Shown piece after piece: positions 17,195 through 24,578 of a stretch of DNA of 64,000 nucleotides; within the stretch, counting starts at the first letter, position 1; every line of letters starts with the position of its first letter. Source of the stretch: Methylobacterium sp. (lineage in GTDB: Bacteria > Pseudomonadota > Alphaproteobacteria > Rhizobiales > Beijerinckiaceae). The notes beneath the pieces are model-generated. The model worked only from the letters and a program-made list of their open reading frames with translations. It did no database searches and was not told the origin of the DNA. The stretch lies in contig PNLY01000022.1 in the NCBI GenBank assembly GCA_013823325.1, positions 1 to 64,000 of the forward strand, written 5' to 3'. The position numbers and the translations under genes are program-made.

Positions 17195-17618
17195 GCTGTC
17201 TGGACTCGTCCTCGTCACGGCGCCTTTGCCGGCCGGCCTTTCCCAAGGGCAGGAATAGCCGGCGCGAGCTAAGCAAAGGTTGGCGTGACCGCGGGATTTC
17301 TTCCTGTTGTAAACGAGGCGTGAACGGGATCGCACAAGCCGCGTGCAAGCTGGCGAGACAGTGCGCCGTTCAAGTGGATTTTCATAAATATTGAACTATC
17401 ACCTGCGGTCCCGGAACGGAATGTTCTTTCGAACTGCTTTGGTTGCTTAGTTAATTTTCCGGGAGGGGAAAGCTCGAATACTTGATCGGAATCGTAATGA
17501 TTCCGTTACCGGAATGTTAACCACGGATCGTCAGGATGCGCGGTGGAATTCCAGCCGAGACCGTCGGCGCGTCCGGCCGCGGATGCGCCGGGCCGGGCGG
17601 GATCGAGGAGGCTTGTGG
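17195..17618. promoter_or_regulatory. Divergent promoter region of the EPS locus
   Basis: A 424-bp non-coding stretch between the two divergent EPS transcription units. It is AT-rich around 17380-17400 and 17445-17460, unlike its surroundings, and contains a perfect inverted repeat CGGAATC-GTAAT-GATTCCG at 17487-17505, followed by a further CGGAAT at 17510-17515. No gene is supported here. The symmetry suggests a regulator site; no specific factor can be named. Confidence 0.55.
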
Positions 17619-19610
17619 GTGTCGGCTGCGTTGGAGGCGGGAGGACGTGATGGCGCGTCGGCGGAAGGCCGCGCCTCCGCTGCTTTCAGCCTGTCCGAAC
17701 TGCTCAAGCTGTTGCGCCGCCGCCGTCGGCTGGTGATCGCCAGCGCTGCCGTCTGCCTGCTGTTTGCACTCGCTTATCTCGCGGTGCAGGTCCCGGTCTA
17801 CCGCGCCACCGCCGAGCTGCTGGTCGATCCGCAGGCGCTGCAGGTCGTCGGCAAGGACATCGTGCGCACCGACACCTCCGCCTCGATCGATTTCGCCAAT
17901 GTCGACAGCCAGGCCCTGGTGATGACCTCCACCGGCGTGCTGCGGCAGGTCATCGACGAACTCGACCTCGAGAACGATCCCGCTTTCGTCCGGCCGCCGG
18001 GGCTGGTCTCTCGCCTGCTCGGCCGCCTGGTGCAGCCGACGCCGGAGCAGCGCCTGGCCCAGGCGGTCGATGCGCTCAAGCGCGCGATCGTGATCCAGCG
18101 CGTCGACAACTCGCTCGTCTTCCGTATCACCGTCTCGCATCCGCAGGCGCAAAAGGCCGCCGACATCGCCAATGGCCTGGCGCAGGTCTATTTCCGCCAG
18201 GGCAATGACGGGCGCCGTGCCGTGGTCGAGCGTGCCAACACCTCGCTGATCGGTCAGATCGCCGGCCTGCGCACGCAGCTCGACGAAGCCGAGCGCGCGG
18301 TCCAGAACTTCCGCAGCCAGCACAGCCTGGTCAGCACCGGCGAGGGCGGTCTGATCATCTCGCAGCAATTGCGCGATCTCTACGGCCAGATCAGCCAGGC
18401 GGAGGCCGAGCTTGCGCGCCAGCAGGCCAGGCGCGACCAGCTCGCCCGCTATCAGAGCCGCGATCCCCTGTCCGACACGCTGCCGGAGGCGCTCACCTCC
18501 TCGGTGGTGACCTCGCTCAGGGGGCAATACGCACAGAGCGCGCGCGAAGCGGCGAGCCTTGCCCAGACCCTTGCGCCGCAGCATCCGCGCCTGATCGAGA
18601 TCCGGGCCGAGCTCGCCGAAACGCGCAGGCTGCTGTCCGGAGAACTCGCCCGGCTGCGTTCGACGGTGCAGGAAAGCTATCGCCAGACCGAGGCCAACCT
18701 CGGCAATCTCAGGAAGCGGGCGACGGAGCTGACCAAGTCGCAGGAGGTCAGCGGCGCCGCGCAGATCAAGCTGCGCCAGCTCGAGAGCGAAGCCGAGGCA
18801 GTGCGCACGGTCTACAGCGCCTCGCTGCAGCGGGCCAAGGAACTGGAGCAGCAGAAGCGGATCGAGACCAATAATTCGCGCATGCTCTCGGAAGCGGTTG
18901 CGCCGGCACAGCCGACCAAGCCGCCGGCCCCGCTTGTCCTCGCCGCGGCCCTGCTCTTCGGCGCCTGCGCCGGCCTCGGCCTCGCCTATCTCCTGGAATG
19001 GCTGCCGTCGTCGCGGATCCTGCCCGAGCGGTTGAAGCCGCTGGCGCCGTTGACGCCCGAAGCCGCCGGCCAGGCGATCGGTGTCGGCACCGTGGTGTCG
19101 CTGCCGGGCGACACCGCTCGCCGCGAGGAGGCGCTCGCGCCGGTGACGCGCCTGCTACAGCGGACGCTGGGCTCGCATCTGCCGGCCTCGGTGATGATCG
19201 CCGGCTCGGTCGACGACGCGACGCTGGCGGCGCTCGCCGAGCATCTCGCCAACAGCCTGGCGGCGCATGGCGAGAGCGTGCTGCTCTGCCAGGACGGCTC
19301 GGGCCGCGACATGAACATCCGCCGGATTGAGCCGGCCGCCTCGACCACGGCCCGGCCGGGGCGGCGGCGCAATTTCATCATCATGCGGCAAACCCCGTCT
19401 TCGGACGGCAAGGCCGGCGCCCGTCCGGATGCGATCGTCCTCGCCTCGTCCCTCGCGGGCGAGACGCCGCGCAGCCTGGTCGACCAGGCTGCGGCGATCG
19501 ATCCGGCCGGCGAGCACATCGTCGCGCTCGTCGTCCCCGAGACGACCGGCGCAGGCGCGCGCGGCCTGGCGTCGCGCTGGCTACGCCGTCCGGCGCAGGC
19601 CGCGGCGTGA
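17619..19610 (+). CDS. Exopolysaccharide chain-length/transport protein (Wzz/GumC type) with relict kinase domain
   Basis: A 663-residue inner-membrane polysaccharide co-polymerase. It has a first membrane helix near residues 35-55 (VIASAAVCLLFALAYLAV), a long periplasmic coiled-coil Wzz domain, and a second helix (LVLAAALLFGACAGLGLAYLL) near 445-465. The C-terminal cytoplasmic part of about 190 residues is laid out like a BY-kinase, but where Walker A should be it reads MIAGSVDDATLAALAEHLAN, with no GKS/T, and no Tyr cluster follows. The GTG start at 17619 has a GAGGAG site 8 bp upstream; the longer frame from 17514 adds only Arg-rich residues. Its stop overlaps the polymerase gene by 4 bp. 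Confidence 0.88.
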   Translation: MSAALEAGGRDGASAEGRASAAFSLSELLKLLRRRRRLVIASAAVCLLFALAYLAVQVPVYRATAELLVDPQALQVVGKDIVRTDTSASIDFANVDSQALVMTSTGVLRQVIDELDLENDPAFVRPPGLVSRLLGRLVQPTPEQRLAQAVDALKRAIVIQRVDNSLVFRITVSHPQAQKAADIANGLAQVYFRQGNDGRRAVVERANTSLIGQIAGLRTQLDEAERAVQNFRSQHSLVSTGEGGLIISQQLRDLYGQISQAEAELARQQARRDQLARYQSRDPLSDTLPEALTSSVVTSLRGQYAQSAREAASLAQTLAPQHPRLIEIRAELAETRRLLSGELARLRSTVQESYRQTEANLGNLRKRATELTKSQEVSGAAQIKLRQLESEAEAVRTVYSASLQRAKELEQQKRIETNNSRMLSEAVAPAQPTKPPAPLVLAAALLFGACAGLGLAYLLEWLPSSRILPERLKPLAPLTPEAAGQAIGVGTVVSLPGDTARREEALAPVTRLLQRTLGSHLPASVMIAGSVDDATLAALAEHLANSLAAHGESVLLCQDGSGRDMNIRRIEPAASTTARPGRRRNFIIMRQTPSSDGKAGARPDAIVLASSLAGETPRSLVDQAAAIDPAGEHIVALVVPETTGAGARGLASRWLRRPAQAAA

Positions 19611-20863
19611 CCAGGCCGGCGGCGATGGCCGATGGCCTCGATCCGGCCCGTCCGATGCCGGTCCTGCCGCTCGTGCTGCTGATCGGCGCGCTCACCTTCA
19701 ACATGGCGTTGTGCTTCATCAACACCAACGTCATGGGCATCAACGACACCATGGTGATGGGCTGCGAGGTCGTGCTGGTCGCGGCCGCGCTCTATCTCGG
19801 CCTCGGCCGCAACGCCGCGCCCTATCTGCTGCTGGCGGTCTTCATCTCCTACGCCGCCATGCTGATGGCGATGCGCCCGCTGCTCGATCCCAAGGCGGTG
19901 CGCGACTTCCTGATCCCGGTCGCCTTCTATCTGCTCGGCAAGAGCTGCAACGACCCGCGCCTGGCCGATCGCGCCGCCCTGATCAGCGGGATCATCGTTG
20001 TCGTCTTCGGCCTGTTCGAGTTCTTCGCGCTGGACCTCTACGTCACCTATTTCAACATCATCAAATACTATGTCGCGCGCGGCACGGTGGCGCCGAGCGA
20101 CGTCAGCAGCCAGACCGGCGCGCTCTTCGCCAGCGGCCTGCGTCCGGATTCGCGCACCTTGCTGCCTTTCCTCGGGCCGCACCGTGCCTCCTCGGTCTTC
20201 CTCGAGCCGATCTCGACCGGCAATTTCGGCGCGATCCTCTATATCTGGGCGTTGAATCGCCCGCAGATGGCCAAGCGCTGGCTGACCATGGCCGCCGGCA
20301 TGACCGCGATCGTGCTCAGCGACTCCCGCTTCGGCGCCAATGTCTGCATCGTCGCGACGGTCGCCTGGCTGGTCGCGCCGATCACGCCGCGCTTCGTCTG
20401 GCTGGCCGCCCCCTTCGTCATGCTGATCGGCTTCGCCATCTACGGCTTCGTCAGCGCCGAGGTGAACTGGCAGAACAATTTCGCCGGCCGCATGCTCTGG
20501 ACGTCGCGGCTGATCACCTCGCTCTCGCCGGCCGCAGTCTTCGGCCTGTCGCCGGACAAGCCCTTCCTGTCGGATTCCGGCTATGCCTATTCGCTGAACC
20601 AGATCGGGCTCTTCGGCGTCATCGGTTTCTGGAGCCTGTTCATCTTCGCGCCGGAGAAGTCGCCGCGAGCCTGGCGCTTCAAGGTCTGCGTCGCGACCTA
20701 TATCTGCCTGCTGATGATCGTCAGCGACTCCGTCTACTCGATCAAGACGGCGGCCCTGCTCTGGTTCATGAGCGGATCGAGTGATGGCGATGCCGGAGCT
20801 GAGCCTGCGCCGGTGGCCGAGCGCAGCGTGGCCCCCAATTATTCAACCGCCACAGCTGGGTGA
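19607..20863 (+). CDS. O-antigen/EPS polymerase-like membrane protein (Wzy-like)
   Basis: A 418-residue membrane protein with roughly ten hydrophobic helices and a long periplasmic-type loop near 160-215 containing LPFLGPHRASSVFLEP, the place where O-antigen ligase/polymerase family members keep their catalytic loop. It shares little direct motif identity, as is usual for Wzy. The GTG start at 19607 overlaps the chain-length gene stop. The polymerase call rests mainly on topology, loop and position; an O-acetyl or other membrane role is less likely. Confidence 0.75.
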   Translation: MTRPAAMADGLDPARPMPVLPLVLLIGALTFNMALCFINTNVMGINDTMVMGCEVVLVAAALYLGLGRNAAPYLLLAVFISYAAMLMAMRPLLDPKAVRDFLIPVAFYLLGKSCNDPRLADRAALISGIIVVVFGLFEFFALDLYVTYFNIIKYYVARGTVAPSDVSSQTGALFASGLRPDSRTLLPFLGPHRASSVFLEPISTGNFGAILYIWALNRPQMAKRWLTMAAGMTAIVLSDSRFGANVCIVATVAWLVAPITPRFVWLAAPFVMLIGFAIYGFVSAEVNWQNNFAGRMLWTSRLITSLSPAAVFGLSPDKPFLSDSGYAYSLNQIGLFGVIGFWSLFIFAPEKSPRAWRFKVCVATYICLLMIVSDSVYSIKTAALLWFMSGSSDGDAGAEPAPVAERSVAPNYSTATAG

Positions 20864-20877
20864 TTTCTCTAGAAATC
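20862..20877. promoter_or_regulatory. Perfect 16-bp inverted repeat at the end of the polymerase gene
   Basis: GATTTCT-CT-AGAAATC begins on the stop codon of the polymerase gene and opens the 287-bp leader of the carrier-protein operon. The 2-nt spacer is too short for a normal hairpin loop, so a protein-binding site is more likely than a terminator. Confidence 0.45.
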
Positions 20878-20980
20878 GAGTATTCGCTGCAATCAGCCGT
20901 TTACCACACCTCCAGACACCAAGGCTCGAAGCGCTTACGCCAGTCATTCTATGGCCGGCGCAAGGTAACTTTAAATTTTA

Positions 20981-20998
20981 TGCGTTAGGCCTGACGCA
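20981..20998. promoter_or_regulatory. 18-bp near-palindrome in the leader of the carrier-protein operon
   Basis: TGCGTTAGGCCTGACGCA is symmetric except for one pair. It follows an AT-rich run (TAACTTTAAATTTTA, 20966-20980) that could hold a promoter, 153 bp upstream of the carrier-protein start. It is a possible operator for the aminoacyl-carrier-protein operon. The rest of the 20864-21150 gap shows no gene. Confidence 0.4.
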
Positions 20999-21150
20999 AC
21001 GAACAACACGGCGTCAAACCAACCGACCCAAGCGTCACGGACGGCGATCGCGAGCGCCCTGCGCCAGCGTATGCCGCTGCGCGTCGAGGGCGGAGCCAAA
21101 ACGGGGCTGCACCGCAGCAGCGATGGCATCAGACAGGGCAGGACCGAAAG

Positions 21151-21396
21151 ATGAAGACCAGGATCCGCGAAATCCTCAAGACCACCGGCAAGCTGCCGGT
21201 CGATGTCGCAACCCTCGCCGACGAGGCCGATCTCTACAATGCCGGCCTCACCTCCTTCGGCACCGTCGAGCTGATGATGGCGCTCGAAGAGGCTTTCGAG
21301 GTCGAGTTCCCCGACAACATGATGAACCGGCGCAACTTCGCCTCGATCGCCGCGATCGAGAACGCGATCCGCACCATCCAGAGCGAGCACGTCTGA
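21151..21396 (+). CDS. Acyl-carrier-protein-like aminoacyl carrier protein
   Basis: An 81-residue four-helix carrier protein. Ser35 in AGLTSFGTVELM is the expected 4'-phosphopantetheine attachment site, and acidic residues follow in helix 2 (MMALEEAFEVEFPD). It is not the housekeeping AcpP, whose site reads DSLDTVEL. It is the first gene of a tight five-gene run and is three genes from an amino acid:[carrier protein] ligase, so it is the probable acceptor of an activated amino acid. Its stop and the next ATG overlap as TGATG. A phosphopantetheinyl transferase is not in the window. Confidence 0.92.
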   Translation: MKTRIREILKTTGKLPVDVATLADEADLYNAGLTSFGTVELMMALEEAFEVEFPDNMMNRRNFASIAAIENAIRTIQSEHV

Positions 21397-22631
21397 TGAC
21401 GACGCTCGCCCGCCTGGCCGATGCCGGCTATCAGCTGACCGCCGAGACATCGGGCGCCAGCGCCGAGGCGCAGAAGGCGATGATCGCCAAGGCGCGCAAG
21501 ATCGCGAAAGTCGCGGCCGAGCACGCCGGCGATGTCGACGCCAGGTCGCGCTTCCCGCACGAGGCCTTCGAGGCCCTGAAGCGCGAGCGCCTGCTGGGGA
21601 TCATGATCCCGGCGGCCCATGGCGGCGAGGAGGCCAGCCACGCGACCATCGCCGAGATCTGCTCGGTGCTGGCCCAGGCTTGCGCATCGACCGGCATGAT
21701 CTACGCAATGCACCAGATCAAGGCGTCGAGCCTGGTCGTGCATTGCAATGACGATCCCTGGCATGCCTCCTTCATGGCGCGCATCGCCCGCGAGCAGCTG
21801 CTGCTCGCCTCGGCCACCACCGAAGGCGGCGGCGTCGGCGGTGATTTGCGCTCGTCGATCTGCGGCGTGGTGCGCGAGGGCGACGATTTCACCCTCGACA
21901 AGGAAGGCTGCCTGATCTCCTACGGGGCGCAGGCCGACGCCATCCTGATCACCTCCAGGCGCACGCCCGAGGCGCCGCCTTCCGACCAGGTCATGTCCGT
22001 CCTGACCAAGGACCAGTACACGCTGGAGCGCAGCGCCGCCTGGGACACGATGGGCATGCGCGGCACCTGCTCCGACAATTTCACCTTCTCGGGGCGCGCT
22101 CCGGCCGCGCAGATCATCCCGGTGCCCTTCGCCGAGATCGCGGCGCAGTCGATGCTGCCCAACGCGCATCTGCTCTGGGCCTCGGTCTGGTACGGCATCG
22201 CGGCCGAGGCCGTCGCCCGCGCCGAAGGCTTCGTGCGCAGCGAGGCGCGCAAGCGCCCGGGCTCGACCCCGCCGAGCGCCCTGCGCCTGGCCGAACTGCT
22301 CGCCCGGCTGCAGCAGTTCAAGGCGTTGATCGTCGCCGGCCTCGATCGCTATGAGCGCGCCCGCGGCGATGCCGACGAGCTCTCCTCGATGGGTTTCGTC
22401 GTCGCGATGAACAGCATCAAGGTCGTGGCCTCGCAGAGCGTCGGCGAGATCGTGATGCAGGCCTTCCTGATCTGCGGCATCCAGGGCTATCGCAATGACA
22501 GCCCGGCGAGCCTGGCCCGTTTGATGCGCGATGCGCTCTCGGCGCCGATCATGATCAACAACGACCGAATCCTCGGCAACACCTCCAACCTGCTGGCGGT
22601 CTACAAGCACGACCCCAGCCTTTCCAGGTGA
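21396..22631 (+). CDS. Acyl-CoA dehydrogenase family flavoprotein
   Basis: A 411-residue member of the FAD-dependent acyl-CoA dehydrogenase family, with N-terminal helices ([20 protein letters not shown]), a middle beta domain ([13 protein letters not shown], then [13 protein letters not shown]) and C-terminal helices ending [19 protein letters not shown]. The usual catalytic Glu near the C terminus is not obvious. In carrier-protein systems such enzymes oxidise acyl or aminoacyl groups while held on the carrier, for example prolyl-S-PCP to pyrrolyl-S-PCP; that role is inferred here from position. The start at 21396 overlaps the carrier-protein stop. Confidence 0.88.
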   Translation: MTTLARLADAGYQLTAETSGASAEAQKAMIAKARKIAKVAAEHAGDVDARSRFPHEAFEALKRERLLGIMIPAAHGGEEASHATIAEICSVLAQACASTGMIYAMHQIKASSLVVHCNDDPWHASFMARIAREQLLLASATTEGGGVGGDLRSSICGVVREGDDFTLDKEGCLISYGAQADAILITSRRTPEAPPSDQVMSVLTKDQYTLERSAAWDTMGMRGTCSDNFTFSGRAPAAQIIPVPFAEIAAQSMLPNAHLLWASVWYGIAAEAVARAEGFVRSEARKRPGSTPPSALRLAELLARLQQFKALIVAGLDRYERARGDADELSSMGFVVAMNSIKVVASQSVGEIVMQAFLICGIQGYRNDSPASLARLMRDALSAPIMINNDRILGNTSNLLAVYKHDPSLSR

Positions 22632-22635
22632 TCGC

Positions 22636-23556
22636 ATGTGCCAGAACTGCCCCCAGCCGCAGGGCTTCCTTGCGGAACTGATCGATAGCGGCCTGCTGAT
22701 CGACACCGGCGTCGACGGCCTGTATGGCCGCAGCGGCTTGTTCGAGGAGGTCATCGCCCGCTTCGACGACCTGATCACCCGCCATGGCGGGAAGGACGGC
22801 GCCGAGGTCGTACGCTTCCCGCCGGCGATGAGCCGCAAGCATTTCGAGAAGAGCGGCTATCTCAAGAGCTTCCCGCAACTCGCCGGCACCGTGCATTCCT
22901 TTGCCGGCGACGAGCGTGCCCATGCCCAGTTGCTGCACAATTTGGCTGACGGCGTCGACTGGACCGACGGGCAGATCTCGACCGAGGTCGTGCTGACCCC
23001 GGCCGCCTGCTACCCGCTCTATCCGGTTGTCGCCAAGCGTGGCGCGCTGAAGGCGGAAGGCGCGCTGTTTGATCTCCAGTCCTATTGCTTCCGGCACGAG
23101 CCCTCGAAGGACCCGGCCCGGATGCAGCTCTTCCGGATGCGCGAATATGTCCGCTTCGGCACGCCCGAGCAGGTCACCGAATTCCGTGCGACCTGGCTGG
23201 AGCGCGGCCAGGAGATGATGGCCTCGCTCGGTGTGCCCTTGAATCTCGACGTCGCCAACGATCCGTTCTTCGGCCGCGCCGGGCGCATGCTTGCCAACAA
23301 CCAGCGCGACCAGCGCCTGAAGTTCGAGCTGCTGATCCCGATCGAGAGCGAGGAGAAGCCGACCGCCTGCCTCTCCTTCAACTACCATCAGGACCATTTC
23401 GGCACGACCTGGGGCATCCAGACCGCTGCCGGCGAGACTGCGCACACCGCCTGCGTCGGCTTCGGCATGGAGCGGGTCGCGCTCGCTCTGTTCAAGCACC
23501 ACGGCTACGACGTCGAGCGCTGGCCGGCCGCGGTCCGCAACGTGCTCTGGCCGTGA
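22636..23556 (+). CDS. Amino acid:[carrier protein] ligase (seryl-tRNA-synthetase-like)
   Basis: A 306-residue class II aminoacyl-tRNA synthetase catalytic core without a tRNA-binding arm, as in the aaCP ligases described from Bradyrhizobium and Agrobacterium. These activate a small amino acid with ATP and load it on the phosphopantetheine of a carrier protein. Zinc ligands expected in the family are present as Cys125 (TPAACYP), Glu170 ([10 protein letters not shown]) and Cys273 (HTACVGFG); motif 2 includes CFRHE and motif 3 [11 protein letters not shown]. It lies 4 bp after the dehydrogenase gene and overlaps the DUF1839 gene by 4 bp. Family assignment is strong; the amino acid loaded (Gly or Ala in known members) is not readable with certainty. 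Confidence 0.93.
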   Translation: MCQNCPQPQGFLAELIDSGLLIDTGVDGLYGRSGLFEEVIARFDDLITRHGGKDGAEVVRFPPAMSRKHFEKSGYLKSFPQLAGTVHSFAGDERAHAQLLHNLADGVDWTDGQISTEVVLTPAACYPLYPVVAKRGALKAEGALFDLQSYCFRHEPSKDPARMQLFRMREYVRFGTPEQVTEFRATWLERGQEMMASLGVPLNLDVANDPFFGRAGRMLANNQRDQRLKFELLIPIESEEKPTACLSFNYHQDHFGTTWGIQTAAGETAHTACVGFGMERVALALFKHHGYDVERWPAAVRNVLWP

Positions 23557-24575
23557 GCACGATGACGGCCCAGCAAAAGATCGCCGCGCCCGCCGCCATG
23601 GCGGGCCGGCTCCTGCCGGTCGATCCGCTCGCCTATGACAGGCATGCCATGCATGCCGGCGAGCGGCATTGGCCGCAGACCAATTGCTATGCCGATCTCT
23701 GGATCGAGATCCTGCATGCGCTTGGGCTGGAGCCGGCGGCTGCCTTCGGCTTCACGATCACCCAGGATTTCGAGGGCGACCAGTTCACCTTCTTCAAGCC
23801 GCCGCTCGACGATCTCGAAGCGCTCTACGGCCTCAAGGTGACCGAGCTTGCGCTCTATGACGAGCTGATCGGCCATATCGAGCAGCAGATCGGCCTCGGC
23901 CGCCTCGTCCTGCTCGAACTCGATTCCTTCTACATGCCCGATACCCGCGGCGTCTCCTATCGCGACAGCCACGGCAAGACGACGATCGCGGTGAACCGGC
24001 TCGACCGCGCCGCTCGCGAGCTCGACTATTTCCATAATGACGGCCTGCACCGGGCCGAAGGCGAGGATTTCGACGGCCTGTTCCGGCTGCTGCCGGGGCA
24101 GATGCGCGAGGACACGCTCTTCCCCTATGCCGAGATGGTGCGCCTGCCGCAGCGGCGGCCGGATGAGGCGGCCTTGCGCGCGACGGCGCTGAAACTGCTC
24201 GCCCGCCATGTCGCGCGCCGGCCGAGCGACAATCCCGTCGCGGCCTTCCGCGTCGTTGCGACCACGCAGGCCGAAGCGCTGGCCGAGCGGCCGGGTGCGG
24301 CCTTCCATCACTACGCCTTCAACACGCTGCGCCAGCTCGGCGCCAATTTCGAACTGCTCGCCAGCCATCTCTCCTGGCTTGGCCAGAGCGTGGATGGACT
24401 GGATGCTGCCCGCGATGGCTCCCTGCGAATCGCCGAGGGTGCCAAGGTGGCGCAGTTCCATCTTGCCAGGGCGATGAAGCAGAAGCGCTTCGACCGCTTC
24501 GACGCGACGCTTGCGGGACTCATCAGCGAGCACGATCAGGTCAGCGAGGCGCTTAGGCAGCGCTTCCCCGGCTGA
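23553..24575 (+). CDS. DUF1839 family protein
   Basis: A soluble 340-residue protein of unknown function, recognised as DUF1839 from the conserved N-terminal [16 protein letters not shown] and the region [21 protein letters not shown] and [10 protein letters not shown]. No signal peptide or membrane segment is present. DUF1839 genes accompany aaCP ligases in other rhizobia, so it may accept or process the aminoacyl group on the carrier protein. The GTG start at 23553 is chosen because it overlaps the ligase stop; an ATG at 23562 is equally possible. It ends 3 bp before the glycosidase gene. Confidence 0.85.
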   Translation: MSTMTAQQKIAAPAAMAGRLLPVDPLAYDRHAMHAGERHWPQTNCYADLWIEILHALGLEPAAAFGFTITQDFEGDQFTFFKPPLDDLEALYGLKVTELALYDELIGHIEQQIGLGRLVLLELDSFYMPDTRGVSYRDSHGKTTIAVNRLDRAARELDYFHNDGLHRAEGEDFDGLFRLLPGQMREDTLFPYAEMVRLPQRRPDEAALRATALKLLARHVARRPSDNPVAAFRVVATTQAEALAERPGAAFHHYAFNTLRQLGANFELLASHLSWLGQSVDGLDAARDGSLRIAEGAKVAQFHLARAMKQKRFDRFDATLAGLISEHDQVSEALRQRFPG

Positions 24576-24578
24576 GCC

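Noticed and set aside
20781-21395. N-terminal extension of the acyl-CoA dehydrogenase
   Set aside because: It overlaps the carrier-protein gene in another frame and resembles no domain; the ATG at 21396 gives a full-length family member.
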